The translations under genes were made by a program, and so were the position numbers. A DNA stretch of 64,000 bases from Termitomyces sp. T153 (Eukaryota > Basidiomycota > Agaricomycetes > Agaricales > Lyophyllaceae), in assembly GCA_018296165.2 (NCBI GenBank), contig JACKQL020000081.1, forward strand, positions 62,001 through 126,000. Direction: 5' to 3'. A model generated the notes under the pieces. It was not told where the DNA came from and did no database searches. It was given only the letters and a program-made list of their open reading frames with translations. Positions within the stretch are counted from its first letter, which is position 1. Each line of letters starts with the position of its first letter. Positions 55,753-64,000 of this stretch are shown here, in pieces.

Positions 55753-56756
55753 CTAAGAGTACTCGAGGCCAGCCTTCTCGAGCAGCTCTGCGATCTCTAC
55801 ATCTGGAGAAGCATGGTCAGCGTATCCGCACGAGAAGAGCAAGAAGACTGCTTACGATCCTCTGTATGTTGCATGCGCCAGGCGAATGAACATATAAGGC
55901 CTGGGATTTCCACGTCAGCCATTTGATTGCGATGAAATAATGTCATTCAGGGTGCCTAACCTGGTCCAAGAACGAAATCGCCACCGAGTTGTGATATGTT
56001 TCCTTGTTTCCCAAGGAGGTTTGGATGCTTCAAAGGACCTTTCTGCAATCAAAGGTCAGTGCATGAAACAATTATAGGAGTGTGCGTACCCAGATGCTTT
56101 TCATCGCGTTCTTCAGAGGACCCGTGGTAAGATAGCTCTTACGCTGCTGAACAGGTGGCGTTCCTTCGAGCTTCTCGATGTTCATACCGAGAGCACGATA
56201 AAGCGAGCGAGATGGGTCAGCGTAGATAGGCCCAGAAAACTTGGTAGTGTCTGGGTTGGTATTGAAAATGAGGTGGACGTTTGATTACAACAGTCAATGA
56301 ACGAACTTGCGTATGACTGAATTGGCTGCCAGTCGCCGCAGCCGACAACAGCCAGTTTGACATCTGCTTTGTCAAGTATGTCGTGAGGAATGGAGGCCAG
56401 CTGTTCGACAAACGACTATGGCCGATGGTGTTTGCACTGAATATGTTGTTCAAAGAAAAACGAGAATACCTGGCAATTCTACTCGTAGCCAGTATATTGA
56501 GGTCTGGGGTATTCAAATTGAGCATAAAAGGGGGCTCACACCACAGAAGAAGTGCCCTAAAGATCGAGAATGAATTGATTATCGGCAGTCCATATAGATT
56601 CTCACTGATGAACACCACGATTGTTTTCTGCTTCTCGAAGAGAGAACCAAAAGTGACTTTCGCCCCTTGAGAGTCCAGAATCTGCAACTTCGCAGCGTTA
56701 GTCAGCGTATCAGCGTCTGGGATAGCTGCAGCCAGTGATGATGGGGAGGTAGCCAT
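55753..56756 (-). CDS. AhpC/TSA-like (PRXL2-type) thioredoxin-fold protein
   Basis: Eight exons on the minus strand: 56,756-56,606, 56,556-56,540, 56,478-56,470, 56,415-56,307, 56,250-56,090, 56,042-55,961, 55,900-55,856 and 55,802-55,753. All introns are GT-AG and 47-61 nt, and the product is 207 residues. After an N-terminal lead comes KTIVVFI, then RHFFCGNCQ with a C55-G-N-C58 motif, then SFVEQLASIP, KLAVVGCGDW, GPIYADPSRSLYRALG, KQGNISQLGGDFVLGPG and a C-terminal CSFAWRMQHTEDH helix. This is the AhpC-TSA_2/peroxiredoxin-like 2 layout, presumed to reduce peroxides or act as a cytosolic thiol-disulfide protein; the substrate is unknown. Exons 2 (17 nt) and 3 (9 nt, Asn-Cys-Gln) are microexons that split the CXXC motif. 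It is divergent from the membrane-protein gene at 56,956. Confidence 0.92.
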
Positions 56757-56955
56757 GGTAAGTGATGAGAGAGTGTGCTTGAGAAATTTGGTCTCCACGA
56801 CTTGAAGTCACGATTGTACTGCTGTTTGTCATCATTGGAGGCAAGTATGCCAAGTCACGTTTCGGACTTGGTTCACGCGCTGTTGACGCGATGTTTGTCA
56901 TCCATCAGGGGCAATTCTGTGGCAGTGCAATAAGTCCTCACGAACTGAGACCACG
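56757..56955. promoter_or_regulatory. Shared 199-bp divergent promoter region
   Basis: The start codons of the peroxiredoxin-like gene (minus) and the RRT8/EI24-type gene (plus) are 199 bp apart, so both promoters must lie here or overlap transcribed leaders. No clear TATA box is visible. Confidence 0.6.
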
Positions 56956-58263
56956 ATGTTGGATGGTCCTGAAGCTCAGGATAACCTCTTCCGAGACGAT
57001 CCTCGTAATCACAAACTTGAAAACATTCCACAGTCTCTTGTTCGTGCGACGCTACGCCTCGAGTTTCCCCCAACATATGTCGTGGTTGGTATGTATCGTT
57101 TCTTTACAGATAGGTCATTGTATACCCCTGCCTGGGACAAGTGCCGACATGCAACTAGAAGAGGAGCAATCGTTGGTACAGTCTGGGTATGTCCGTCTTT
57201 TCGACTATTGTAAGAATCAAATACCGATTATGCCTTTTCATTGCCAGGCTGTGTTAACATTTGGTGTCCAGCGAAAATTCATCCAGATATTTCTAGCAAA
57301 GTAAACCTTTTTACTTCCTCTCAGACTCTACTAAGGAAAAACGACAGCTCTCCTCGTGTCACCGGCCTATCTGATTCAACGATTTTCGGATACAGTCCTC
57401 CATTCAGTCTCCCCACTTGTAAGTGTGTGAGAACATGCAAGGTGGTATCATCTATGCTTAGATCATCTCAGACGCAGCAGTCCTTCTTGTCGGCTCACAG
57501 ATCACGTACATTCTCCGCTTTTTTCTCGCGCGCAATATGCACATTGCACGTACACGCGCATGGAGTCAGACCGTAGCATCACGAGCGAAAGGACCTGATT
57601 TCTGGCAGCCCTATGTCGAGGAATGGGACAACCCGCCAGTCATACCCTCGGAACCCTTTTGGGAGAAATTGGTCAAACGCTGGCTAGGAGGATGGATTGG
57701 TCTGTTTGTCGTTCGTCGGGGTATGTGATTCATCATTGCTACAGCTCACATTAATAATGTACATCCAGTGATCCTCTTTCCATTTAATTTTTACCCATTT
57801 GTCGGAATTCTCGTATCTGCTGCGATCAAATCTTTGCGCACTGCTCGGAATCTCCATCGACCGGTTCGTACCCCATCAAATCGTACTTTTCCACTCCTTT
57901 CCCACACTTGCCATCATTGCAGTATTTTGAAGCGAAGAAGATGTCCAAGGAACAAATAGCTGTTTTCATGGAGGAAAGAAGATGGGACTACCTTCGTACG
58001 TATTCATTCCTTCAGCTAACTGGTACAACGCGTATTTTTTTTTCGCAGAGTTTGGTTTTGTGGCAGCCTTACTCGAAGGTATCCCGATTGTTGGGCTCAT
58101 ATTCACGATCTCGAACAGGGTTGGCGCTGCCATGTGGGCACACGGTTCGTTCATCCCGTTTGCACTTATGTCTTGTTCTCACGCTGTTATAGACTTGGAG
58201 AAGAGGCAGCACTTTGTAGCGTCGCAGAAGCAGCTGGACCGTGCTGCACGCAAGTCACAGTAG
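56956..58263 (+). CDS. RRT8/EI24-type multipass membrane protein
   Basis: Eight exons: 56,956-57,186, 57,248-57,300, 57,336-57,418, 57,472-57,720, 57,769-57,863, 57,923-57,995, 58,049-58,144 and 58,193-58,263. The total is 316 residues, with introns of 35-61 nt. The order of segments (YRFFTDRSLYTPAWDKCRHA, QRKFIQIFLAKK, VTGLSDSTIFGY, WQPYVEEWDNP, WLGGWIGLFVV, FNFYPFVGILVSAAIKSL, YFEAKKMSKEQIAVFMEERR, FGFVAALLEGIPIVGLIF, RVGAAMWAHDLEK) is that of the fungal RRT8/LDS branch of the EI24 family. Hydrophobic spans lie near residues 70-94, 123-142, 192-228 and 262-292. Yeast relatives sit on lipid droplets and act in spore-wall formation; transfer of that role is inference. Two introns use GTTCGT donors, and intron 2 is only 35 nt, so its acceptor is the least certain. 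Confidence 0.9.
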
Positions 58264-58400
58264 ACTCGGGTCGAGTGCACAGATTTCAGCTAGTTCTCCG
58301 AGCGCTTAGTGCAACGATTAGATGCTCTACTATGGCGTCTTCTCTACGTCACACAAGTATCTTTTGTTGAAGGACATCGATCCACGTGTAAATGAAACAA
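58206..58400 (+). repeat. 3' end of the RRT8-type gene, duplicated downstream (source copy)
   Basis: GTCGCAGAAGCAGCTGGACC, TGCTGCACGC, GATGCTCTACTATGGCGTCTT and TTTTGTTGAAGGACATCGATCC in this stretch recur in order at 58,700-58,840. The first part is coding for the C-terminus of the membrane protein. Confidence 0.7.
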
Positions 58401-58433
58401 GGTTCAATGTACACTATATTCTATAACTGTCAA

Positions 58434-58632
58434 AATTGTGGTATTCGCTTTCGGATTGAACGAGAGGTTAGGCGCGAACCATGACGGATGGGGGGGGCCG
58501 GCGATCGCAACAGGATACAGCAATAGCACCTTGAGTTAACGTCAGGATTGTGGTATTCGCTTTCGGATCGAACGCTAGGGAGTCATCGAGGAGTCCCGGG
58601 TGGCAATCGCAACAGTTACAGCAACTCTTCTC
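58434..58632 (+). repeat. Direct repeat, period about 113 bp
   Basis: ATTGTGGTATTCGCTTTCGG occurs at about 58,435 and 58,548, followed in each by ATyGAACG and later GGCnATCGCAACAG...TACAGCAA. Two units are seen. Confidence 0.7.
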
Positions 58633-58699
58633 CGACACAACAATCCAAGTCGACCCACGAAGAGAGGATTGCGGCTAGGATCATCGTACTTGGAGCACC

Positions 58700-58845
58700 A
58701 ATTTGTAGCAGTCGCAGAAACAGCTGGACCATGCTGCACACAACGTCGATCACGCAGATTCTCAACACTATCTATAAGTGCTCTACCATGGGCGTCTTCT
58801 CTACATAGTAACTTTTGTTGAAGGATATCGATCCACGCGTAGCGT
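58700..58845 (+). repeat. Duplicated 3' end of the RRT8-type gene (second copy)
   Basis: This is a diverged partial copy of 58,206-58,400. The coding frame is lost by a 1-nt insertion (GTAGCAGTCGCAG versus GTAGCGTCGCAG), so no protein is made from it. Confidence 0.7.
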
Positions 58846-59419
58846 GAGTATCACGTCAGTCGTTAGCATACGGAATGAACAGCACGAAGCGACCAAGAAT
58901 CTCTACAATCGAATATGTCCACTCGAACATCTCATAAACTCGGAGGCACCGCAGCACTTACAAACAATAATCACCTTCCCCTCCCTCCCAAATCAACCAC
59001 AGAGAAAAACAAAACAAAAACAAATACGCCTAGAATTATAGTACTTGTGTAGAAATAACGTGAGTAGAAAAAAAAAACCATAGACGGTCGGTCGGTCGGT
59101 CGGTCGGTCGTACGATAGAGCACGAAAGACAAATGTGTTCTTGTCTGTTACGGGTCACGTATAAACGGGGAGGCGTATGTAATAATTGTATATAGACGTA
59201 TATCGGGGGGTCGTTTGGGCATAATATGTGGGAGCGGTGCTGCAGGTCATAAATCAGGGGGGGTGTAGAGTAGATATGCGGAATGAAATGGATAGTCTTT
59301 CTTTGATTTGCAGGTAAGAAAAAAATCTAGATTTTAAGGTATGATGGGGAGAGAGAGAGAGGGAATTCTTAGCGATAGCGAGGGCGAGGGCGAGTCAATC
59401 AACGACGACGTTCGTTCCC
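58846..59419. other. Intergenic DNA between convergent genes
   Basis: This lies between the RRT8-type gene and the stop codon of the MYND-protein gene. It contains a CGGT microsatellite and is likely 3' UTR of the minus-strand gene on its right side. No gene is seen. Confidence 0.5.
59085..59110 (+). repeat. (CGGT)n microsatellite
   Basis: About six and a half perfect CGGT units. Its high CG content contrasts with the CG-free blocks nearby. Confidence 0.9.
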
Positions 59420-62400
59420 CTACCCAAGCACCATATCATCCCCATCCCCATCCCCCTCCTCGCCCCTCCACCGACTCGGACCCGCCTCTCCCCGCGGCTG
59501 CACAAACTGCATCAACGGATTCGTCCTCTGCCCCTGTCCCTGTCCCTGCGCGCCCCTACCATGATACCCAGGCCCATGCAAATGATGCACTACACTCGGT
59601 CCCCCTCCTCCTCCTCCACCACTGACCATACTAGCACCCGTAACAGTCTCCGCTCTCCTCCTCCCCGCGCCCACGACGCCCACGCCCGATCCCAATCCCG
59701 CAGAATCAGCAGCAGTAGCGACAGCGAACCCATCATACCCAATCGGCGCGAACCCCACCTGCTGCTGCGTAACCCTCGCCCGCGCAGGCGTCCCAATCGG
59801 GTCCTGCGTCTGCGTCTGAACATACGCAGCACGCTCCGCAGGCCTCAACGTCGCATTACTCCCTCCCCTCGTCGGCGGCGGGGGTACAACGAGCCTTTGA
59901 CGTGCATCAGGATACACCGGTCCCATACCTGCTTCCTGCTGCTGCTGCTGCTGCTGCTGTACAGCCCTAACAGTCCCCGCTCTCTCCCTCTCCCTCTCCC
60001 TCCTCTCCCTCTCCCTCCTCTCCCTCCTCTCCCTCGCACTCCCACCCGCACCCGCACTCCCATCCGTCTCCGAACTCGGCCCCGCACTCGCACTCGTCGC
60101 ACCACCCGCACCACCACCCGAATCATCATCCTCCTTCGCACTACACCAAAACCGATGTCCCTCGCTCCACGCAGTAGACTGACACTCCTTCCCACAATAC
60201 TTGGCCTTCCTACACCGTCTACATTTCGCAAACTCCCGCGGGTACGCCTCCCATCGTCCACATAGCACTGCGGGGGGGTGGTGGTTAGCAATCATCCATC
60301 ATCCGCACTTGGTATCACAACCACACTCACTATTCGCACACTGCCTAATCCCGCCACGACTCTCATCCTTCCTACACGCGTTCCGCATAACAACACCCGC
60401 CCAATACTGTATCTCCGTCGGAAGCCTCGGCGGCGGATTCACAAGCAGCTCAGTCTCTGAACTTGAAGGCTTGAACGTGAACCGCTCAACGAGCGAGAAC
60501 ACGTTCGTCTGTCGCTGTTGTTTCGACTGCTGCGCGCTCCCGCTCGCGGCGCTCGTGCAGGGACCATGCTCCTTCCCACCAGAAACACCATCCCGCCTCC
60601 CCACCCCAATCGATCTCAAAAACCCCGCACCACCCGCACCCCCTCCCTCCCTCTCCTTCCCAGCCCTCACTCTCTCCTCATCCTTGCCTTGCCCCTGCCC
60701 CTGCTGTCTCCCCACACCAAGCGCAGCCCACCGCCCACCAACATCCACACCCGCCGTCGCAGGATGAAACGTCCCCCGCGGCTTATAAAACGCCTGCCTC
60801 ACATGCGGGTACTTGCTCAGGTACGCAAGGAGCTGCAGACTCAGGAGCACGTCTTCGTCGCGGTACGGGCTCGTTTCGTGGGCGTGGGCGTGGGCGTGGG
60901 CGTGCGAGGCGTGGTGGTGGTGGTGCCGATGGCGGTGCTGGGCTTGCAGTTGCGGTTGCGGTTGCGGTTGTAGTTGCGCTTGGCCTTGTGCCTGTGCTTG
61001 CTGGCGCTGCACACCACGCTGCGCCACATCCATCCCCATCCTCGGCGTCATCTCCATCTCCATCTGCACATCCCCTCCAGCAGGCAACCCAACAACCGCA
61101 GGTCGAGGCGTCGCATCCGGGTTGCCGATGCGCGATGGCGGCGGGGGCGGGGCCATCTCCACGTCGCCGTCTGCATCGGCGTCACGCTGCACACCCTCAT
61201 CCTCACTCTCCGCACCCATCCCCATGCCAACGCCAACACCAAGCCCAGCATTGATAGTAATAGCACCAGGCGCACCAGGCGGGGCACCCATCGCGAAATC
61301 ATCATTCGCCTCCATCGATACGATGCCATCTTCAACGCCAACGCCGCCAACGCCAACGCCCGCAACGCCGACATCGGCAACACCCGCACCAGACTCTGAG
61401 ATGATAATGTGCGTATCGGCAGGCGGACCGTCGGACACGATACCCACGGCCCTCCTATGCTGGATGCGCATGGCGACAGCGCCTGCGGCCTCGCCCTCGC
61501 CCTCGGTCTCGCCTTCGGTCTCGGTGTCCCTCCCGGGGCTCACACGCGCCCTCGGGAGATCCCACACGGGCCTGGCGATGATGGTGCCGCTGCGATCGCG
61601 CGAGGGAAAGACGACGGAGCCAGTTGGTGTGCTTGAGCCGATGGGGGTGGGTGCGGCGGATGCGTCGGTGTCGCTTTCGGGTGGGGGTGTGGGTGTGCTG
61701 AGGAGGAGGAGCGCTTCGTGGATCGTGCTGTCGTCGCTAGAGACCTGGTAGAGCGTTAGATGGGACGGTGGATAAGTAGATTTAAGCGTACCGTGGACGC
61801 TGCCTCGCGGTGAGAACGACGAGTTGTAGGGCGCGGTCCAGTCGGGCTGTCATCCTGCACACACAATAATCAGCCACGATCGCCGGTTGGAAGAATCGCC
61901 GCACATCACCAGGGAGCCGCACGAGCGCAGGCCTCGGGGCCGGCTGTCGATTCCTCTGCGTCTCGAGCTCGGCCTGCTGTGCGGCGGCGGCAGCAGCAGC
62001 AGCAGCAGCAGCGGCGTCCCTCCTCGCCTGGCGCTGCTCCCTCGTCTCCCTCGGCATGCCCGTCGCACTCGAGCTAGGCCCAACCGCAAACCCCTTGTTC
62101 GCCAGCCAGGCCTCGAGAATGCACCCGACGACATCAAGCGTGCCAGCCTGGACGACCCTGCTCCTGATGGGCTCGCTGCCGCGCACGCCGATGTTGACGA
62201 CGCACTGGAAGGCGAGGGAGAAGCGGTAGGCAGCCTGCTTGTCGAACTGGGGCGGGTTGAGGGTGGGGACGGGGCGCGGGGGGCGGACGTGGGGCGGGAC
62301 GAGGCCGTAGAAGACGGCGCCGTTGTCGGGCGGGGGCGGGCAGAGGCAGAAGTCGTGGAGAATGCGCACAAGACGCTCGAGGCCGCCGTCCATCGTCATG

Positions 62401-62613
62401 ATCTCGCGGATCCGCGGCGACGTCGACGTCAGGTACGTCAGATGAGTCAGCGAGTTCAGCAGCGGCAGCCCCGACGACGTGTCCAGCGCTGCAAATCAGT
62501 CAGCACACCCAAGCACACAACAACAACCACTTGCCTCGTCGGTCGTACAGCTGCGACGTAATGCACACACACGCCTTGTTCTGGCTCGGAAACCCAAAGT
62601 TCGACTCGCGCAT
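59420..62613 (-). CDS. mub1-like: Mub1/SamB-like MYND zinc-finger protein
   Basis: Four exons on the minus strand (62,613-62,535, 62,488-61,792, 61,736-60,331, 60,267-59,420) give 1,009 residues. The N-terminus MRESNFGFPSQNKACVCITS, QLYDRR, NSLTHLTYLTSTSPRIREI and GGLERLVRIL is diagnostic of Mub1/SamB proteins. The MYND finger spans about residues 724-770 (CANMLC, CRRCRKAKYCGKECQSTAW, GHRFWC) and is split by intron 3. Other features are a 13-Ala run near 187, a long Pro/Ser/Glu-rich middle, an 8-Gln run near 834 and an Arg/Glu repeat. In yeast Mub1 works with Ubr2 and Rad6 to ubiquitinate Rpn4; in Aspergillus SamB affects septation and conidiation. The first intron has a GC donor (GCAAGT). 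Start codon to the CG-poor block is under 100 bp. Confidence 0.93.
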
Positions 62614-62699
62614 CGTTGTCGCTCGCCCTCCAATTCGCCGCCCAAGCGCACTTTCTTTGTGTGGCCTTGTTTGCTTGCACGTGGGGCAATGGCTTGCTC

Positions 62700-64000
62700 T
62701 CATTCTTTGTGGCCCCACAATCAGCTCCTTCTATTGATCTCTGGACTCCCAGCACATGACCAAAAGATAGCCCTTAATAGTCCAAAGATGGGAGGCCTAC
62801 AATGAGTGGTAGGCTGGGAATGCAGGAGAGAGGCTATATAGAAGGAGAAACACTTGTTGGAATTATGGACAGAGAACTGGTGCAGCCTGAGGGCTAGAAC
62901 TAGAGCCAGCAGATAGGAAAAGCAAAGGAAAATAAAGGAAAACTATAAGGAGGGAGAACAGGACAGAGGGAGAATGTGACATCCCCTAACATCACCTCCC
63001 CTCTAGCAGCAGCTCATCACAGTCATCCTGCCTCTCATTACAAAACAGGCAGAGATACTTTTCCAGTTCCTGATTAACACATTCTGTCTGCTCATCTGAC
63101 TGAGAGTAATAGGCTGTGGTGGTATGGAGCTTCATTCCCAGCACCCAGAGTGAACTCTGCCACAAACTGGGGGCCCTGGTCAGAGATCTACCACAGACTA
63201 TGGAGCTTCCAGACATTCTTGCAATACAGACTAGCTGCTTCCAAGGTAGAGCATGTTGTGTGGGTGGGGATGAAGTGGGCTCATTTGCCATAGAGCTTCA
63301 CCACCAGCATCATACTGCAATACTCCAGCAAGCAGATGAAATAAGGAGAGGGTGGAGCTGACCCAAGGGTGCCTGGTGGCAAGGCTTGGTGCAGAGGCAG
63401 AGATCACAGGTGCTAGTGTAGGTGCCTACATATCAGGAGATTTGAGAGGCCACCAGTAATTCCCAACATCTTCCGCCTTCTAGGATGTCTGGCTATTCAA
63501 GAGTTGTGATGTTGCTCCACAATGTGTTGGCAAAGTTCTAGAATATTAGGCACATAGATGTGTCCTCAAAAGGTCAGAAGCCCATCTTGAAGACCCCACT
63601 CATCTGCATGCACTGAATTAATTCTGCTTGCTTGTTGAGCTCATAGGGTCTGTGAAGCTTGAGCAACAGCATCTTCTTATGCACCCTCCTATTTCCCTCT
63701 TCAGATGTTTCTAAGGATGTTTGCCTTGTCCCCTTGAACCACAATCCCTCCTAGAGCATGGATAGCAAAGAGCTCCAGCTTGAGGAGGACAATGTTGTCA
63801 TTATCCCCTGCCCCCATGCCATGGTCAGCCCACCTGGACAATGCATCCAGTTTGCCCATGCTCCATCCTGGCTTGTGATGCAGTAAGAAGTCAAAGTTGG
63901 CCAGATACAGGGACCATGGAGCTTGACAAGCTTCTTGGCTGTGCAGAAGTACCTGAGGTTCTTATTGTCTGTCCAGACTTTAAACCTATGCCATGTGCCC
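62700..64000 (-). mobile_element. Ty3/gypsy element D, 3' part, running off the window
   Basis: A family-B-like LTR portion (recognisable from about 62,850 by TTATGGACAGAGAACTGGTGCAGCC) ends CCCCTAACA at 62,991. The minus strand then shows a polypurine tract (62,992-63,006, CTAGAGGGGAGGTGA). Integrase text follows (62,992-63,300, HTTTAYYSQSDEQTECVNQELE), then a zinc-binding region near 63,430-63,520, and RNase H from about 63,830 to the window edge. The chromodomain region is missing between integrase and LTR, an internal deletion. The left LTR end is unclear. Confidence 0.8.
62992..63520 (-). pseudogene. Integrase fragment of element D
   Basis: One frame (63,291-62,992) has LWVLGMKLHTTTAYYSQSDEQTECVNQELEKYL, the end of the DDE core, directly followed by CNERQDD and then the polypurine tract. 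In element B about 0.8 kb including the chromodomain lies between these points. Upstream frames are shifted. Confidence 0.75.

Noticed and set aside
56217..56798. 193-codon minus-strand frame read straight through the peroxiredoxin-like gene
   Set aside because: It reads through three introns; the family motifs (HFFCGNC, VVGCGDW) only appear after splicing.
59561..60265. 234-codon plus-strand Arg/Pro/Thr-rich open frame
   Set aside because: It lies antisense to exon 4 of the Mub1-like gene; the Arg/Pro repeats are the reverse of its Glu/Arg and Gly-rich coding sequence in GC-rich DNA.
60813..61751. 312-codon plus-strand open frame
   Set aside because: It is antisense to exon 3 of the Mub1-like gene; the repetitive Trp, Cys and Pro content is a shadow of biased codons on the other strand.
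61887..62561. 224-codon plus-strand open frame
   Set aside because: It is antisense to exons 1-2 of the Mub1-like gene, which have diagnostic family motifs in their own frame.
1..64000. tRNA, rRNA, CRISPR array or bacterial operon signals
   Set aside because: I saw no tRNA arms with a GGTTCGA-type loop in the gene islands, no regularly spaced identical repeats with unique spacers, and the gene structure is eukaryotic.

Overview
This window looks like a piece of a filamentous fungal genome, most likely an Agaricomycete basidiomycete. The evidence is short introns of about 46-63 nt, fungal gene families (a Mub1/SamB-type MYND protein, an RRT8/EI24 membrane protein, a two-finger C2H2 regulator carrying a LPSIHEMFP-like N-terminus, and an AhpC/TSA-like protein), chromodomain LTR retrotransposons, and traces of Ty1/copia and tyrosine-recombinase-type retroelements.

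The DNA falls into two alternating compartments. About 1-25,960, 36,300-54,450 and 62,690-64,000 are repeat-filled and nearly free of the dinucleotide CG; by eye I find roughly a dozen in the first 25.9 kb and about ten in the middle block. About 25,960-36,300 and 54,450-62,690 have ordinary CG content and hold the recognisable host genes. The borders are sharp, within roughly 100 bp.

Repeat compartments: a minus-strand Ty3/gypsy copy (B', 1-2,880) carries an internal inversion and a nested solo LTR with target-site duplication. A plus-strand copy (A, 3,316-8,525) follows, truncated near a reverse-oriented solo LTR (8,624-9,047). A minus-strand copy (C, 11,351-16,714) lacks its RT core. A minus-strand copy (B, 43,141-50,561) shares its left LTR with a second, tandem remnant (42,305-43,140). 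A fifth copy (D) runs off the right edge. Copies B and C show a chromodomain, and A, B and C share an 11-nt complementarity between the LTR interior and the site just inside the LTR, the hallmark of Tf1/sushi-type self-primed reverse transcription. There is also a full-length but dead Tc1/mariner element (40,707-42,258) with about 211-bp inverted repeats, and three copies of a CACTG-ended foldback MITE.

Gene island 1 (26-36 kb) holds a poorly resolved minus-strand gene, a Pro/Ser/Thr-rich hypothetical protein (27,027-29,103, +), and a C2H2 transcription factor (30,238-31,741, -). About 4.5 kb after that shows no gene I can support.

Gene island 2 (54.5-62.7 kb) holds a divergent pair, a peroxiredoxin-like protein (55,753-56,756, -) and an RRT8/EI24-type membrane protein (56,956-58,263, +), sharing a 199-bp intergenic region. 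It is followed by a Mub1-like MYND protein (59,420-62,613, -) whose start codon lies under 100 bp from the next repeat compartment. I rebuilt the exon structures of four genes by hand; reading frames close exactly in each. The peroxiredoxin-like gene contains 17-nt and 9-nt microexons that split its CXXC motif.
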